DNA of 64,000 bases from Klebsiella spallanzanii (GTDB lineage Bacteria > Pseudomonadota > Gammaproteobacteria > Enterobacterales > Enterobacteriaceae): the NCBI RefSeq assembly GCF_902158555.1, contig NZ_CABGGS010000046.1, positions 124,001 to 188,000 on the forward strand, given 5' to 3'. How positions within the stretch are numbered: position 1 is the stretch's first letter; the number at the start of each line of letters is the position of its first letter. The notes below the pieces were generated by a model, which saw nothing but the letters and a program-made list of their open reading frames with translations, was not told where the DNA came from and searched no databases. Made by a program: the position numbers and the translations under genes. This document shows, one piece after another, positions 1 through 9,482 of the stretch.

Positions 1-983
1 AGAGCGGCGCGCGCAATATTGGCCAGAAAGCACAGACCGATCACGACGCCCGCTACGACTATGCCGATGAGTATCTGGAGGTGGTCTATAAGCTGCTGGA
101 GGGGAGCTGGGAAGATGGCGCGGTGCTGCGCGACAGGGAGCGTAAGATCTTCAGCGATCCGCGAAAAATTCACCCGATCAACCATCAAGGCAACTTTTTT
201 TCGGTACCGGGGATCCATTTATGTGAACCGTCACCGCAGCGCACGCCGGTGCTTTATCAGGCGGGGGCTTCCAGCCGCGGCAAGCAGTTTGCCGCCGGGC
301 ACGCGGAGTGCGTGTTCGTTGGCGCGCCGTCGAAAGTGCTGCTGAAAAAGACGGTGGCGGATATTCGCCGTCGTGCCGAAGAGGCCGGACGCGATCCGCG
401 CAGCATCCTGATCTTCAATATGCAGACGGTCATCGTCGGTGAGACCGACAGCGAAGCGCAGGAGAAATGGCAGGAGTATAAACCGTACGTCAGCTACGAA
501 GGGGCGCTGGCGCTGCTCTCGGGCTGGACCGGAATCGACCTCGGTCAGTATCAGCCGGATCAGGTGCTGGAGTATCTGCATACCAATGCGATTCAGTCGA
601 TGGTGGAGGCGTTTTCAACCGCTGACCCGAACAGCCAGTGGACGGTGCAGAAGCTGGCGGATTGGGCCGGGATCGGCGGCTTCGGCCCGCTAGTGGTGGG
701 GAGCCCACAGACGGTTGCCGATGAATTGCAGTCCTGGGTGGAGGAGACCGATGTCGATGGCTTCAACCTCGCCTATGCGGTGACGCACGAAACCTTCCGC
801 GACGTGGTCGACCTGCTGATCCCTGAACTGCAAAAGCGCGGTGTGTTCAAGCAGGAGTATCGCGAAGGAACCTTGCGTGAAAAGCTGTTTGGTGCGGGTC
901 CCCGGCTGGCTGTGCCGCATCCGGGAGCCAGCTATCGCCACGGCGCGCAGGTCGAGGTCGGGAGCGAAGAGAAGGTGGGTTAA
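1..983 (+). CDS. LLM-class flavin-dependent monooxygenase (5' truncated)
   Basis: The reading frame is open from the window edge (first full codon at 3) to a stop at 981-983, leaving about 326 residues, so the N-terminus lies outside. The sequence resembles the NtaA/SnaA/DszA(SoxA) branch of bacterial luciferase-like, FMNH2-dependent monooxygenases: the stretch near the visible start reads DYADEYLEVVYKLLEGSW, and further on come PVLYQAGASSRGKQFAA and the late IGGFGPLVVGSPQTVADELQ, both typical of this branch. Such enzymes oxidise sulfur or amine compounds using FMNH2 from a partner reductase. The convergent neighbour is an SsuA-like sulfonate-binding protein, which suggests use of an organosulfur compound, but the substrate is not readable. 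Family assignment is firm; function is open. Confidence 0.85.
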   Translation, partial: SGARNIGQKAQTDHDARYDYADEYLEVVYKLLEGSWEDGAVLRDRERKIFSDPRKIHPINHQGNFFSVPGIHLCEPSPQRTPVLYQAGASSRGKQFAAGHAECVFVGAPSKVLLKKTVADIRRRAEEAGRDPRSILIFNMQTVIVGETDSEAQEKWQEYKPYVSYEGALALLSGWTGIDLGQYQPDQVLEYLHTNAIQSMVEAFSTADPNSQWTVQKLADWAGIGGFGPLVVGSPQTVADELQSWVEETDVDGFNLAYAVTHETFRDVVDLLIPELQKRGVFKQEYREGTLREKLFGAGPRLAVPHPGASYRHGAQVEVGSEEKVG

Positions 984-993
984 TTTTGCCGGC

Positions 994-1027
994 GCCCCTC
1001 TCCCCGAAGGGTGAGGGGGAGAGGGGC
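994..1027. terminator. Convergent-gene hairpin
   Basis: GCCCCTCTCCCC and GGGGAGAGGGGC form a strong stem just after the monooxygenase stop. There is no long T-run. It probably ends or protects the monooxygenase transcript between two convergent genes, and may also be part of the repeat cluster that follows. Confidence 0.45.
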
Positions 1028-1038
1028 GGTAGGTTTTT

Positions 1039-1124
1039 CCCGGAGGCGGCGCTTGACGCGCCTGTCCGGGCTACCGATCCGTGATGTTCTGTAGCCCGGA
1101 CAGATGCGTAGCATCGCCTCCGGG
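1039..1124. repeat. REP (PU/BIME-like) pair
   Basis: Two inverted copies of a palindromic unit with the core GTAGCCCGGACAGATGCG and its complement (CCGGAGGCGGCGC ... CCGGGCTAC) face each other across about 15 bp. This is the usual arrangement of enterobacterial REP elements in the gap between convergent genes. Near-identical units occur at 5442-5570. Confidence 0.8.
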
Positions 1125-1137
1125 AGGGGAAGGCGAA

Positions 1138-2079
1138 TTACTGCTTATCCAGCGACCAGGTAGCGCTGCGCACATCGACTTTCACCGGCAGCAGGCCAAT
1201 GCGGGTAAAGGTATCCGCCAGCGCCTGCTGTTCGTTATAGACCGCTGGCGTCATGCGCTCGGCGCCGTAGGGGAGGCGCGCCAGGGTCTTCAGCCAGATG
1301 GCCTTATCCAGCCCGGTTGAGGTGGAAAGGATCCCGGCGGCATCGTCCTGATGGCTATTGGCCCACTCGCTGAGTTTACCCAGTTCATCAACCACCTGCT
1401 TCGCAGTATCCGGATAAGTATCGGCAAATTTTCGGCTTGCCAGATAGAAGGTGTAGTGCGGCACCAGCCCTTCGGCGTTGCGAATTTGTCGGGCTTTGGC
1501 ATTGGTTTCCACTTCCGCCAGGAACGGATCCCAGATAACCCACGCGTCAATTGCTCCGCGCTGGAAGGCGGCGCGGGCGTCGGCAGGTGGCAGATAGACT
1601 GGAGTAATATCTTTATAGCTTAGCCCGGCTTTTTCCAGCGCGGCCACCAGCAGGTAGTTGACGTCGGAGCCTTTGTTTAACCCCACGCGCTTACCTTTAA
1701 GGTCGGCGACGCTTTTAATCGTTGAGTTTTCCGCCACCACTATAGCTTCGGTTTTTGGGTTTGCCGGTGAGTGGGCTAAATAGACCAGATCCGCCTGCGC
1801 GGCCTGGGCAAAGGCCGGTGGCGCATCGCCGGTCGCGGCGAGGTCGATACTGCCAACGTTCAGCCCTTCCAGCATCTGTGGTCCGGCGGGGAATTCAATC
1901 CAGCGTACGGCGATCCCCTGCTTTTTAAAGTTCTCATCAAGAGTGCCGCGATATTTCAGCAGCGCGAAGATATTGGCTTTCTGATAGCCGATATTGACGG
2001 TTTCCGGCGTTTTCGCCAGCGCGGAAGCGGATACGCCAGCCAGTATGAGCAGCAGCGCCGGGCGGGATAGTCTGAGCAT
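1138..2079 (-). CDS. SsuA-like aliphatic sulfonate ABC transporter substrate-binding protein
   Basis: The 313-residue product has a signal peptide (about residues 1-22, cleavage after SALA) followed by a type 2 periplasmic binding fold. Signatures shared with SsuA/TauA are FPAGPQMLEGLNVGSIDLAATGDAPPAFAQA (about residues 62-95), an AENSTIKSVADLKGKRVG block and PPADARAAFQRGAIDAWVIWDP. It should bind a sulfonate or sulfate ester in the periplasm for uptake. No permease or ATPase gene is adjacent inside the window, so it either uses a transporter encoded elsewhere or belongs to a cluster to the left. It is convergent with the monooxygenase. SsuA family is clear; the ligand is unknown, and it is probably a paralogue rather than the ssuEADCB gene itself. 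Confidence 0.85.
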   Translation of the reverse strand: MLRLSRPALLLILAGVSASALAKTPETVNIGYQKANIFALLKYRGTLDENFKKQGIAVRWIEFPAGPQMLEGLNVGSIDLAATGDAPPAFAQAAQADLVYLAHSPANPKTEAIVVAENSTIKSVADLKGKRVGLNKGSDVNYLLVAALEKAGLSYKDITPVYLPPADARAAFQRGAIDAWVIWDPFLAEVETNAKARQIRNAEGLVPHYTFYLASRKFADTYPDTAKQVVDELGKLSEWANSHQDDAAGILSTSTGLDKAIWLKTLARLPYGAERMTPAVYNEQQALADTFTRIGLLPVKVDVRSATWSLDKQ

Positions 2080-2213
2080 GATTTGTTCTCCTTAAGCGGT
2101 TTCCCGTAAGGTAACAAATCGTCTTTATAACCAATAAATAACTAAATTTTAATTTATATAACATAAATGAAGGATAAGATCCCCGGTATGCCGCAGCACA
2201 CCGGGAGCAGGCG

Positions 2214-3581
2214 TTAATCGCAGGCGACGATCTTCATTGCCAGGCCACCGCGCGAGGTTTCACGGTATTTGGCGTTCATATCTTTGCCCGTTTCATACAT
2301 GGTTTCGATGACTTTATCGAGGCATACCCGTGGTTCGCTGGTGCGGCGCAGTGCCATACGCGCGGCGTTGACGGCTTTGACCGCAGCGATAGCGTTACGC
2401 TCGATGCATGGCACCTGTACCTGACCGGCGACCGGATCGCAGGTGAGTCCGAGGTTATGTTCCATGCCGATTTCCGCGGCGATGCATACCTGACCGGGGC
2501 TACCGCCCAGCAGCTCAGCCAGACCGGCTGCTGCCATTGAGCAGGCGACGCCGACTTCGCCCTGGCAGCCCACTTCGGCACCGGATATTGAGGCGTTCAT
2601 CTTATAGAGCGATCCAATGGCGCTGGCTACCAGCATATAGCGGGCCAGAGAGTTGGTGTTCACTTTACGGATGAACTTGTCGTAGTAGGCCAGCACCGCC
2701 GGTACGATGCCGCATGCGCCATTCGTCGGTGCGGTCACCACGCGACCACCGGCGGCGTTCTCTTCGTTGACCGCCAGGGCGAACATGTTAATCCAGTCCA
2801 CCACCGCCATCGGATCGCTATTGGTGTTGTCCTGGCTCACCAGCATGCGGCGCAGGGCGGCGGCGCGGCGGGGAACACGCAGCTTGCCCGGCAGAACGCC
2901 CTCGGTGGTGATGCCGCGCTCAATGCCGCTACTCATCACTTTCCAGACAGCGGCAAAGTGCTGTTCCAGCGCTTCTTTGCTATGCAGAGCCAGCTCGTTT
3001 TGCATCATCAGACCGGAAAGCGATAACCCGCTTTCGCGGCAGTGACGCTGCAGGTCAGCGGCATTTTTATATGGATAAGGTACGGCCACCGGCGCTTCGC
3101 GGGTCACGCCGAAATGCGCTTCGTCAACGATAAAACCACCGCCAATGGAGTAATAAGTCTGGCTGTAGAGAACCTTGTCGCCGCCCAGTGCGGTGATGCG
3201 CATGCCGTTCTCATGCAGCGACAGGTTATCGGCATGGAAATTCATGCACTGGTCGACCGGGAACGCGACTTCCTGCTGGCCGTTTGCCAGCATCAGGCGA
3301 CCATGGGTATTGACGTCCTGGATAAAGCCGGGGATAGCGTCAATGTCGACGGTATCCGGCAGGTTGCCCGCCAGGCCCATAATAATCGCGATGTCGGTAT
3401 GGTGGCCTTTGCCGGTCAGGGAAAGAGAGCCGTAGACGTCGACGACGACCTTCGTCACCTCGTGAAGCAGCCCGCGTTCAATAAGATCGTCCGTGAATTG
3501 TTTGCCCGCTTTCATCGGTCCAACGGTATGAGAGCTGGAAGGGCCAATGCCGATTTTAAAAATATCGAATACGCTGATCAT
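2214..3581 (-). CDS. sdaB: L-serine ammonia-lyase 2 (L-serine deaminase II)
   Basis: The 455-residue protein converts L-serine to pyruvate and ammonia in the cytoplasm. The start chosen (MISVFDIFKIGIGPSSSHT) matches the known N-terminus; a longer in-frame extension upstream runs through the sdaC-sdaB spacer and is unlikely. The N-terminal beta domain carries the SSSHTVGPM motif. The C-terminal domain has the three cysteines expected to hold the oxygen-sensitive [4Fe-4S] cluster, at residues 339 (VGCQGEVG), 381 (TCDPVAG) and 392 (PCIERN). It lies 52 bp downstream of the serine transporter sdaC in the same direction, as in E. coli, so uptake and breakdown of serine are coupled. Confidence 0.97.
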   Translation of the reverse strand: MISVFDIFKIGIGPSSSHTVGPMKAGKQFTDDLIERGLLHEVTKVVVDVYGSLSLTGKGHHTDIAIIMGLAGNLPDTVDIDAIPGFIQDVNTHGRLMLANGQQEVAFPVDQCMNFHADNLSLHENGMRITALGGDKVLYSQTYYSIGGGFIVDEAHFGVTREAPVAVPYPYKNAADLQRHCRESGLSLSGLMMQNELALHSKEALEQHFAAVWKVMSSGIERGITTEGVLPGKLRVPRRAAALRRMLVSQDNTNSDPMAVVDWINMFALAVNEENAAGGRVVTAPTNGACGIVPAVLAYYDKFIRKVNTNSLARYMLVASAIGSLYKMNASISGAEVGCQGEVGVACSMAAAGLAELLGGSPGQVCIAAEIGMEHNLGLTCDPVAGQVQVPCIERNAIAAVKAVNAARMALRRTSEPRVCLDKVIETMYETGKDMNAKYRETSRGGLAMKIVACD

Positions 3582-3606
3582 GATGCATCCAGTGCTGTCG
3601 GAAGGC

Positions 3607-3626
3607 GCGCCGCCGTCAGGCGGCGC
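3607..3626 (-). terminator. sdaC-sdaB intercistronic hairpin
   Basis: An 8-bp GC stem (GCGCCGCC / GGCGGCGC) with a 4-nt loop lies in the gap between sdaC and sdaB. No T-run follows on the minus strand, so it is more likely an RNA stability or partial attenuation element than a full terminator. Confidence 0.45.
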
Positions 3627-3633
3627 AGGGAGA

Positions 3634-4932
3634 TTAGAGGAACATGGTGTACAGAGAGTAGAAAATTGCGGAGATAGCAATCAGGCCCATAATCACCACG
3701 AAAGCGTTGCTGATGTGGCCGCTATATTTGCGCATCGCCGGGACTTTCTGAATGGCGTACATCGGCATCAGGAACAGAATCATCGCGATAATCGGGCCGC
3801 CCAGGGTTTCGATCATCCCGAGGATGCTTGGGTTCAGCGTCGCCACAATCCAGGTGGTGACCAGCATGAACAGCGCCGTGATTTTGTTCAGTTTATTGAT
3901 TTCGATGGACTTGCCTTTACCGCGCAGGGATTTAATCACCATACCGTTAAAGCCTTCACGAGCGCCCAGATAGTGGCCGAGGAAGGATTTGGTGATAGCA
4001 ATCATCGCAATGATCGGGGCCATCCAGGCGATAACCGGCGCGTTAAAGTGGTTCGCCAGGTAAGAGAGAATCGAGATGTTCTGATCTTTCGCTGCCGCGA
4101 GATCTGCCGGAGAGAGGCTCAGCACGCAGCTGAAGACGAAGAACATGACGGTCAGCACCATCATGATGTGCGCGCGCGCCAGAATGCTGGAACATTTTTT
4201 CTCTGCGCCCTGGCCGTACTCTTCGCGTTTCGCCACGGCGAAGGAAGAGATAATCGGCGAGTGGTTAAAGGAGAACACCATCACCGGAATCGCCAGCCAC
4301 AGGGTCATCCACAGACCGTTTCCGGTTACAGTCGCGCTGCTCAACGACAAGGTTTCCAGGGCGGCACTGTTCCACTGTGGGATCAGGTACAGAGCCAGAA
4401 TCATTAGCGCGACCACAAACGGGAACACCAGCACGCTCATCGCTTTCACAATCATCTGCTCGCCGAAGCGCACGATGGTCATCATGCCGACAATCAGAAT
4501 CAGAGAGAGAATGGCGCGCGGCGGCGGCGTCATGTGCAACTGGTGCGTCATAAAGGTTTCGACGGTATTGGTGATAGCCACGCTATATACCAGCAGAATC
4601 GGGTAGATGGCGAAGAAGTAAAGCAGAGTAATCACCTTACCCGCGCCGACGCCGAAGTGCTCTTCGACGACTTCGGTGATGTCTTCACCCGGGTTCTTAC
4701 CGGACAGCACGAAGCGGGTCATGCCGCGGTGGGCGAAGAAGGTCATCGGGAAGGCCAAAATGGCCATGATGATCAGCGGGATCATACCGCCAACGCCAGC
4801 ATTGATCGGCAGGAACAGTACGCCTGCGCCGATAGCTGTGCCGTACAGGCCCAGCATCCACATGGTGTCCGTTTTACGCCACCCGCTACGGGTAGCATCC
4901 GAAACGATGGTGCTGGTTTGAGTGGTTTCCAT
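3634..4932 (-). CDS. sdaC: Serine:H+ symporter
   Basis: The 432-residue inner-membrane protein of the hydroxy/aromatic amino acid permease family has about 11 hydrophobic segments (for example [19 protein letters not shown] near residue 25 and [15 protein letters not shown] near 200). It takes up serine at high affinity and feeds SdaB, the next gene. The C-terminus ends YSLYTMFL, a few residues longer than the E. coli protein as I remember it. A long AT-rich upstream region (4933-5380) holds a candidate CRP site. Identity is secure because the sequence is almost the same as E. coli SdaC throughout. Confidence 0.97.
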   Translation of the reverse strand: METTQTSTIVSDATRSGWRKTDTMWMLGLYGTAIGAGVLFLPINAGVGGMIPLIIMAILAFPMTFFAHRGMTRFVLSGKNPGEDITEVVEEHFGVGAGKVITLLYFFAIYPILLVYSVAITNTVETFMTHQLHMTPPPRAILSLILIVGMMTIVRFGEQMIVKAMSVLVFPFVVALMILALYLIPQWNSAALETLSLSSATVTGNGLWMTLWLAIPVMVFSFNHSPIISSFAVAKREEYGQGAEKKCSSILARAHIMMVLTVMFFVFSCVLSLSPADLAAAKDQNISILSYLANHFNAPVIAWMAPIIAMIAITKSFLGHYLGAREGFNGMVIKSLRGKGKSIEINKLNKITALFMLVTTWIVATLNPSILGMIETLGGPIIAMILFLMPMYAIQKVPAMRKYSGHISNAFVVIMGLIAISAIFYSLYTMFL

Positions 4933-5441
4933 CTGTATCTCCTGGAAGAAGCAACAAAATCTAATGAAGAAAAACGACTAAATAATATGAAATTCGTTTG
5001 TTTACGGTTTTTAGGAAATTTTCTCCGTAACAATTGGTGCGGGAAGATACATTTATATCGTGAATGCATCAGTGATCATGATCTCAAATGCAATAATTCA
5101 CTTTTAATGCGCTTATTTTTAGTTCAACAGTCTGTTTATGGTGATCAACCAGATATTTGTGGCGCGGAGGCTATCATTTTCAGGATATGAGATAATAGAG
5201 GGCTTGCTTAATAACGAGGTTTTTACTGTAAAATTGCGATTCTCTCGATGTTTTTACGCTTAAATGTATTTTTCTTAGTGATATTCATTGCATTTTCAGG
5301 AAACGCAAACGATTGGCTGTGCAAAAAAGTTTTAAAAGATTCATAAAAGAATCGAATTTATTGGAAAGTATGCAGACTGATTAATGGACGAGGGCGCTGG
5401 GCCTTTGTGCAGAGTGAGGTTTTACCGGTTTATGAGGAAGG
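4933..5441. other. sdaC upstream regulatory region
   Basis: About 500 bp of AT-rich DNA between divergent elements: sdaC reads left, and ppnN ends to the right beyond the REP cluster. I see no convincing gene. The region nearest sdaC should contain its promoter, with a CRP-like site at 5071-5086. The segment 5200-5380 is especially AT-rich and has no recognisable feature. Confidence 0.5.
5071..5086 (-). promoter_or_regulatory. Candidate CRP site for sdaC
   Basis: AGTGA-N6-TCTCA matches 8 of 10 core positions of TGTGA-N6-TCACA and lies about 146 bp upstream of the sdaC start. Catabolite control of sdaCB is known in E. coli, which makes the site plausible, but it is not shown here. Confidence 0.4.
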
Positions 5442-5570
5442 GTAGCCCGGATACCTTCGGGAAATTCAGCCCCTCTGCGCTCTGCTCCCGGGGGCGGCGC
5501 GATGCGCCTGCCCGGGCTACAGGTGCATCAGCGTCTGTAGCCCGGACAGATGCGCAGCATCGCCTCCGGG
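5442..5570. repeat. REP (PU/BIME-like) cluster
   Basis: Three REP-like units with GTAGCCCGG cores alternate in orientation and end 10 bp before the ppnN stop codon. The units are nearly identical to those at 1039-1124. The cluster may stabilise the ppnN 3' end. Confidence 0.75.
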
Positions 5571-5580
5571 AGAAAAGAAC

Positions 5581-6948
5581 TCAGGAGCAGATTTCGTAGC
5601 AGGGGATATAGGCAGTGCCGCCAGGCAGCTTCATACGATGCTGAGCAACAAAGCCCTGCAGCAGGTCATCCATGCGGCGCATCATCTCCGGATCGCCATG
5701 AATTTTATACGGACCAAATTTCTCAATCGCCTGGATACCGACCTCTTTCACGTTACCCGCGACGATGCCGGAGAAGGCGCGGCGAAGATCGGCAGCCAGC
5801 ACTTCCACAGGCTGGTCCGGATAGAGTTTGAGATTGGCCATATTCTCATGGGTTGGGTCGAACGGCATTTGCAGATCCGGGGCAATACGCATCGACCAGT
5901 TGAAGCTGTAGGCGTCTCCTGTCTCACGACGGTTCTCTTTCACCAGCGGCATGGCTTTTTTCATCTGCCGCGCCACTTCTGCGGCGTCGTCGACAATAAT
6001 GCGGTAGTGGCGACGGGCGGATTCACCCAGCGTATGCACGATAAACTCATCCAGCACGCGGAAATAATCGGCGCTCTCTTTTGGTCCGGTAAGGATCAAC
6101 GGCAGGACCTGCGACTTGTTCGACGGGTGCATCAAAATGCCCAACAGATAGAGTAGCTCTTCCGCCGTCCCCACGCCGCCAGGAAAGATGATGATACCGT
6201 GAGCGATACGTACGAACGCCTCGAGACGCTTTTCGATATCCGGCATGATGATCAGTTCGTTCACCAGCGGATTCGGCGGCTCGGCGGCGATAATTGACGG
6301 CTCGGTCATACCGATAAAGCGGCTGTCTCTGTAACGCTGCTGTGCGTGACCGACGGCGGCGCCTTTCATTGGCGCTTCCATCGCGCCAGGTCCGCAGCCG
6401 GTGCAGATATTCAGCTCACGCAGACCCAACTGAGTGCCGACCCGGCGCGCGTACAAGTATTCGTTTTCGTTAATTGAGTGGCCGCCCCAGCAGACAATCA
6501 TATTGGGCGCTTCACCGACGTGCAGGGCGCGGGCGTTGCGTAAAATAGAGAAAACGAGGTTAGTGATATGCACCGAACTTTCCAGATCAAGATTGGGGAA
6601 GCGAACGGTGTTGTGGATCTGGCCGTAGACGAACAGGATATCGCGCAGAACGGCAAACAGGTTGGCCTGCAGGGAACGAATAATACGCCCGTCAACGAAA
6701 GCGTCTTCCGGCGGGTTGATCAGTTCCAGCTTCACGCCGCGTTCGCGACGCAGCACGTTAATATCGAAGTTTTCAAAACGAGACAGAAGCTCCTTGCTGT
6801 TATCGGTCAGGCTCCCCGAGTTGAGCACAGCAAGCGAGCAGTTGCGAAAAAGTTGATAGAGGTCACTGCTGGCGGTGCGTTTAAGCATATCCACTTCCAG
6901 CTGCGACAGCATATCCATTGAACCAAGCGGGCTAACATGTGTAATCAA
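5581..6948 (-). CDS. ppnN: Pyrimidine/purine nucleotide 5'-monophosphate nucleosidase
   Basis: The 455-residue protein (formerly YgdH) hydrolyses nucleoside 5'-monophosphates to free base and ribose 5-phosphate, and the E. coli enzyme is stimulated by (p)ppGpp. The central LOG-type Rossmann domain has the family signature [15 protein letters not shown], with the catalytic Glu and the [14 protein letters not shown] loop before it. N- and C-terminal extensions of the PpnN type flank the domain. Length and start ([14 protein letters not shown]) agree with E. coli. It is a single-gene unit with its own upstream gap of about 110 bp before queF. The ppGpp synthase relA is encoded in the same window. 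Confidence 0.96.
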   Translation of the reverse strand: MITHVSPLGSMDMLSQLEVDMLKRTASSDLYQLFRNCSLAVLNSGSLTDNSKELLSRFENFDINVLRRERGVKLELINPPEDAFVDGRIIRSLQANLFAVLRDILFVYGQIHNTVRFPNLDLESSVHITNLVFSILRNARALHVGEAPNMIVCWGGHSINENEYLYARRVGTQLGLRELNICTGCGPGAMEAPMKGAAVGHAQQRYRDSRFIGMTEPSIIAAEPPNPLVNELIIMPDIEKRLEAFVRIAHGIIIFPGGVGTAEELLYLLGILMHPSNKSQVLPLILTGPKESADYFRVLDEFIVHTLGESARRHYRIIVDDAAEVARQMKKAMPLVKENRRETGDAYSFNWSMRIAPDLQMPFDPTHENMANLKLYPDQPVEVLAADLRRAFSGIVAGNVKEVGIQAIEKFGPYKIHGDPEMMRRMDDLLQGFVAQHRMKLPGGTAYIPCYEICS

Positions 6949-7059
6949 GTGAACTCCTTACAGGACGATTATCGTCTTCCTGTGATTACAATAGCCCTGC
7001 TGACGGCGTTTTCACAACCTTGCGCGCGGGTTAACGCACGCAAATTGTGAAAATGTTGA

Positions 7060-7905
7060 CTATTGACGGGCGAGACGGCCGATGGCCGGAACAAATTCGG
7101 TATTGCTGCGCCATGGGTTGATATCCAGACCGCCGCGTCGCGTGTAGCGCGCATAAACGGAAAGGGATTCCGGTTGGCAGAAACGCTGAATATCGTTAAA
7201 GATGCGCTCCACGCACTGTTCGTGAAACTCGTTGTGATGGCGGAACGACACCAGATAGCGCAGTAGCTTTTCGCGATCGATTTTCGCTCCACGATACTGG
7301 ATTTGCACCGAGCCCCAGTCCGGCTGATGGGTAATCAGGCAGTTGGACTTCAGCAGGTGGCTGACCAGCGTCTCTTCGACCACTTTGCCGCTCGCGGCAT
7401 TCTGCAGGTACTCGGCGCTGAACTGATAGTTATCGATTTCAATATCCTGATCGTCGATGCAGGTGCCGTGTAGATGCGCCACTGGTTGGCCTTCGAGCTC
7501 ATCGAGGCGATATAGCGACACCTTTACTTCCCCCTCTGCACAGGCGCTGAGGTCGCGCGCCAGCGTCGCCTCGACCTCCTGCCAGTCGGCGAAGCGCGTC
7601 TGGTTAAAGCTATTGAGATAGAGCTTAAAGCTTTTTGATTCCACTAAATTGATGGTGGTGTCGCTAAGCTCAACGTGGCCAACGGCGACCTGTGGCAGGC
7701 CTCTGGCATTCAGCCAGGAGAGCTCGTACAGCGTCCAGATATCGGCACCGTGAAACGGCAGGTTATCGGCGTGCAGACCCAGCGGGTCGCGGTTCAGGCT
7801 GCGCGGTACGCCCTGAAGCAAGCTGGCGTCGTAAGTATCGCGGTAATTTGTTGATTTACCGAGCGTCAGGCCAGCCAGCGCCTGATGATTATCGTAAGAA
7901 GACAT
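7060..7905 (-). CDS. queF: NADPH-dependent 7-cyano-7-deazaguanine reductase
   Basis: The 281-residue protein reduces preQ0 to preQ1 in queuosine biosynthesis. It is the long, tandem T-fold form found in gammaproteobacteria. The catalytic Cys189 lies in [16 protein letters not shown], with the proton-donor Asp196 seven residues on, and the NADPH/substrate motif near [12 protein letters not shown] is present. Two more genes of the same pathway, queE and queD, occur later in this window. It is transcribed divergently from syd, with 69 bp between the starts. Confidence 0.97.
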   Translation of the reverse strand: MSSYDNHQALAGLTLGKSTNYRDTYDASLLQGVPRSLNRDPLGLHADNLPFHGADIWTLYELSWLNARGLPQVAVGHVELSDTTINLVESKSFKLYLNSFNQTRFADWQEVEATLARDLSACAEGEVKVSLYRLDELEGQPVAHLHGTCIDDQDIEIDNYQFSAEYLQNAASGKVVEETLVSHLLKSNCLITHQPDWGSVQIQYRGAKIDREKLLRYLVSFRHHNEFHEQCVERIFNDIQRFCQPESLSVYARYTRRGGLDINPWRSNTEFVPAIGRLARQ

Positions 7906-7974
7906 GTTTCACCATGGTTAAAGCGGTTACACTATATGCCAAGTGTATCCTGTCTAACGTGAAGAGAGAAACCG

Positions 7975-8520
7975 GTGGACCAGCAAACCGTAGAAGCGCT
8001 ACAAGCATTTACCCAACGTTATTGCGATGCATGGCAACAGCAATACTCCAGCCTGCCGCGTAGCGAAGAGCTTTACGGCATACCGTCGCCGTGCATTAGC
8101 GCAACGGATGATGACGCCGTTTTCTGGCAGCCGCAGCCGTTTTCTTTAGAACAAAATATTAACGCGGTTGAACGGGCGCTGGAGATTGTGGTACAACAGC
8201 CGCTTCATGCTTATTATACCACTCAGTTTGCGGGTGATATGCAGGCGCGTTTTGTCGATGAAACCATGACGCTGCTGCAAACCTGGAGCCCGGATGATTT
8301 TCAGCGGGTGCAGGAGAACTTAATTGGCCATCTGCTGGTGCAAAAGCGTTTGAAGCTGCCGCCTACGCTGTTTATCGCCACGCTGGAGAGCGAACTGGAC
8401 GTCATTTCGGTCTGTAATATGAGCGGTGAAGTCATCAAAGAAACGCTCGGTACCCGCAAAAGAACGACGCTTTCTCCCTCACTTGCGAGTTTCCTTAATA
8501 GTCTTAAGCCTGTTCTGTAA
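7975..8520 (+). CDS. syd: SecY-interacting protein Syd
   Basis: The 181-residue cytosolic protein binds the SecY translocon at the inner membrane and is proposed to check proper SecYEG assembly. I start at GTG 7975 because [12 protein letters not shown] matches the family N-terminus and gives the same length as E. coli Syd. Conserved segments include [21 protein letters not shown] and the C-terminal [21 protein letters not shown]. The gene reads away from queF and is followed by csrB. Confidence 0.95.
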   Translation: MDQQTVEALQAFTQRYCDAWQQQYSSLPRSEELYGIPSPCISATDDDAVFWQPQPFSLEQNINAVERALEIVVQQPLHAYYTTQFAGDMQARFVDETMTLLQTWSPDDFQRVQENLIGHLLVQKRLKLPPTLFIATLESELDVISVCNMSGEVIKETLGTRKRTTLSPSLASFLNSLKPVL

Positions 8521-8730
8521 TCCAAAGTACCCAAAACTTTGTGAGAGATCTCTTACAACACCTGTAAGAGATCGTCATCATTCAAGCCGATCCTCCACAG
8601 CCCATATTTTAAGAAAAACAATATTATTCAAGTGATTATAGATTTTATGATTTGTCCTGTAGACGATAAATCTTAAGATATTGTCTCAACAAGGGTTGTA
8701 AGACGAGGCGGAATCAGGGATTCTATACAC

Positions 8731-9098
8731 GTCGACAGGGAGTCGCGATATGAAGTGAACATCAGGATGATGACACTTCTGCAGGACCCGCCGGGATGGC
8801 GTAGCAAGGACAGGCTTCAGGATGAAGCACAGGATAGCGCAGGATAGCGCAAAAGGACACCTCCAGGAGGGAGAACGAGAGCCGGTCAGGATGCCCGGTG
8901 GATCAGGAAGATCAGGATAGACTTACGGATGAGTGATTTCACATCGGGGTGGTGTGAAAGCAGGATGCACACGTTTATGGATGAACATGGTCAGGAGACC
9001 TCAGGAAAAGTTTTCATGGACGAGCAGGGAGCACCAATGTAGCTGGACTGCTGCAAAACGAACCGGGAGCACTGTTTATACAGTGCTCCCTTTTTTTA
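8731..9098 (+). ncRNA. csrB: CsrB regulatory RNA
   Basis: This RNA sequesters the translational regulator CsrA. Location between syd and yqcC and the start GTCGACAGGGAGTC match E. coli csrB. I count about 24 GGA motifs over roughly 365 nt, many as AGGA or CAGGA in predicted hairpin loops, which is the CsrA-binding pattern. The 3' end is a strong terminator (9065-9098). A 10-bp unit, AGGATAGCGC, is directly repeated at 8831-8850. Transcription should depend on the BarA-UvrY system; barA itself is at 16536-19289. Confidence 0.96.
9065..9098 (+). terminator. csrB intrinsic terminator
   Basis: GGGAGCACTG and CAGTGCTCCC form a 10-bp perfect stem directly followed by seven T residues. Confidence 0.95.
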
Positions 9099-9152
9099 TT
9101 TCTCGCCCGAATTTGCTATTCTGCGCCGGTTTTCAACTCATTGAGGTTTCCC

Positions 9153-9482
9153 ATGACTCTTGACCATAGCGTGCGTGAGCGTCTTCTCGCCATTGAAGCG
9201 CTGCTGCGCGAAACGGAACACTGGCAGGATCGTGCTCCTGATAGCCGTGCGTTCGAAAGCGATCAGCCGTTCTGCCTCGACACTATGGAACCGCTTGAAT
9301 GGCTGCAGTGGGTATTAATTCCGCGTATGCATCAGCTTCTTGAAAGCAGAATGCCGCTGCCGCAGAACTTCGCCGTAGCGCCTTATTATGAGATGGCTCT
9401 GGATAATACTCATCCTGTTCGCGAGCAGGTACTGGCGGAACTGGCCCTGCTGGATGCGCTATTTGCTGGCGGCGGATCCTGA
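9153..9482 (+). CDS. yqcC: YqcC family protein
   Basis: A 109-residue cytoplasmic protein of unknown function. ATG 9153 is chosen over the upstream in-frame ATG 9141 because it has the ribosome site TGAGG and gives the family length. The conserved core is DTMEPLEWLQWVLIPRMHQLLES followed by FAVAPYYEMA. The stop overlaps the truC start by one base (TGATG), so both are translated from one message with yqcA, as in E. coli. The coupling to truC hints at an RNA-modification link, which is untested. Confidence 0.92.
   Translation: MTLDHSVRERLLAIEALLRETEHWQDRAPDSRAFESDQPFCLDTMEPLEWLQWVLIPRMHQLLESRMPLPQNFAVAPYYEMALDNTHPVREQVLAELALLDALFAGGGS

Noticed and set aside
3042-4407. Plus-strand frames (211 and 286 codons) opposite sdaB and sdaC
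   Set aside because: Entirely antisense to well-identified genes, rich in His/Gln/Arg as typical shadows.
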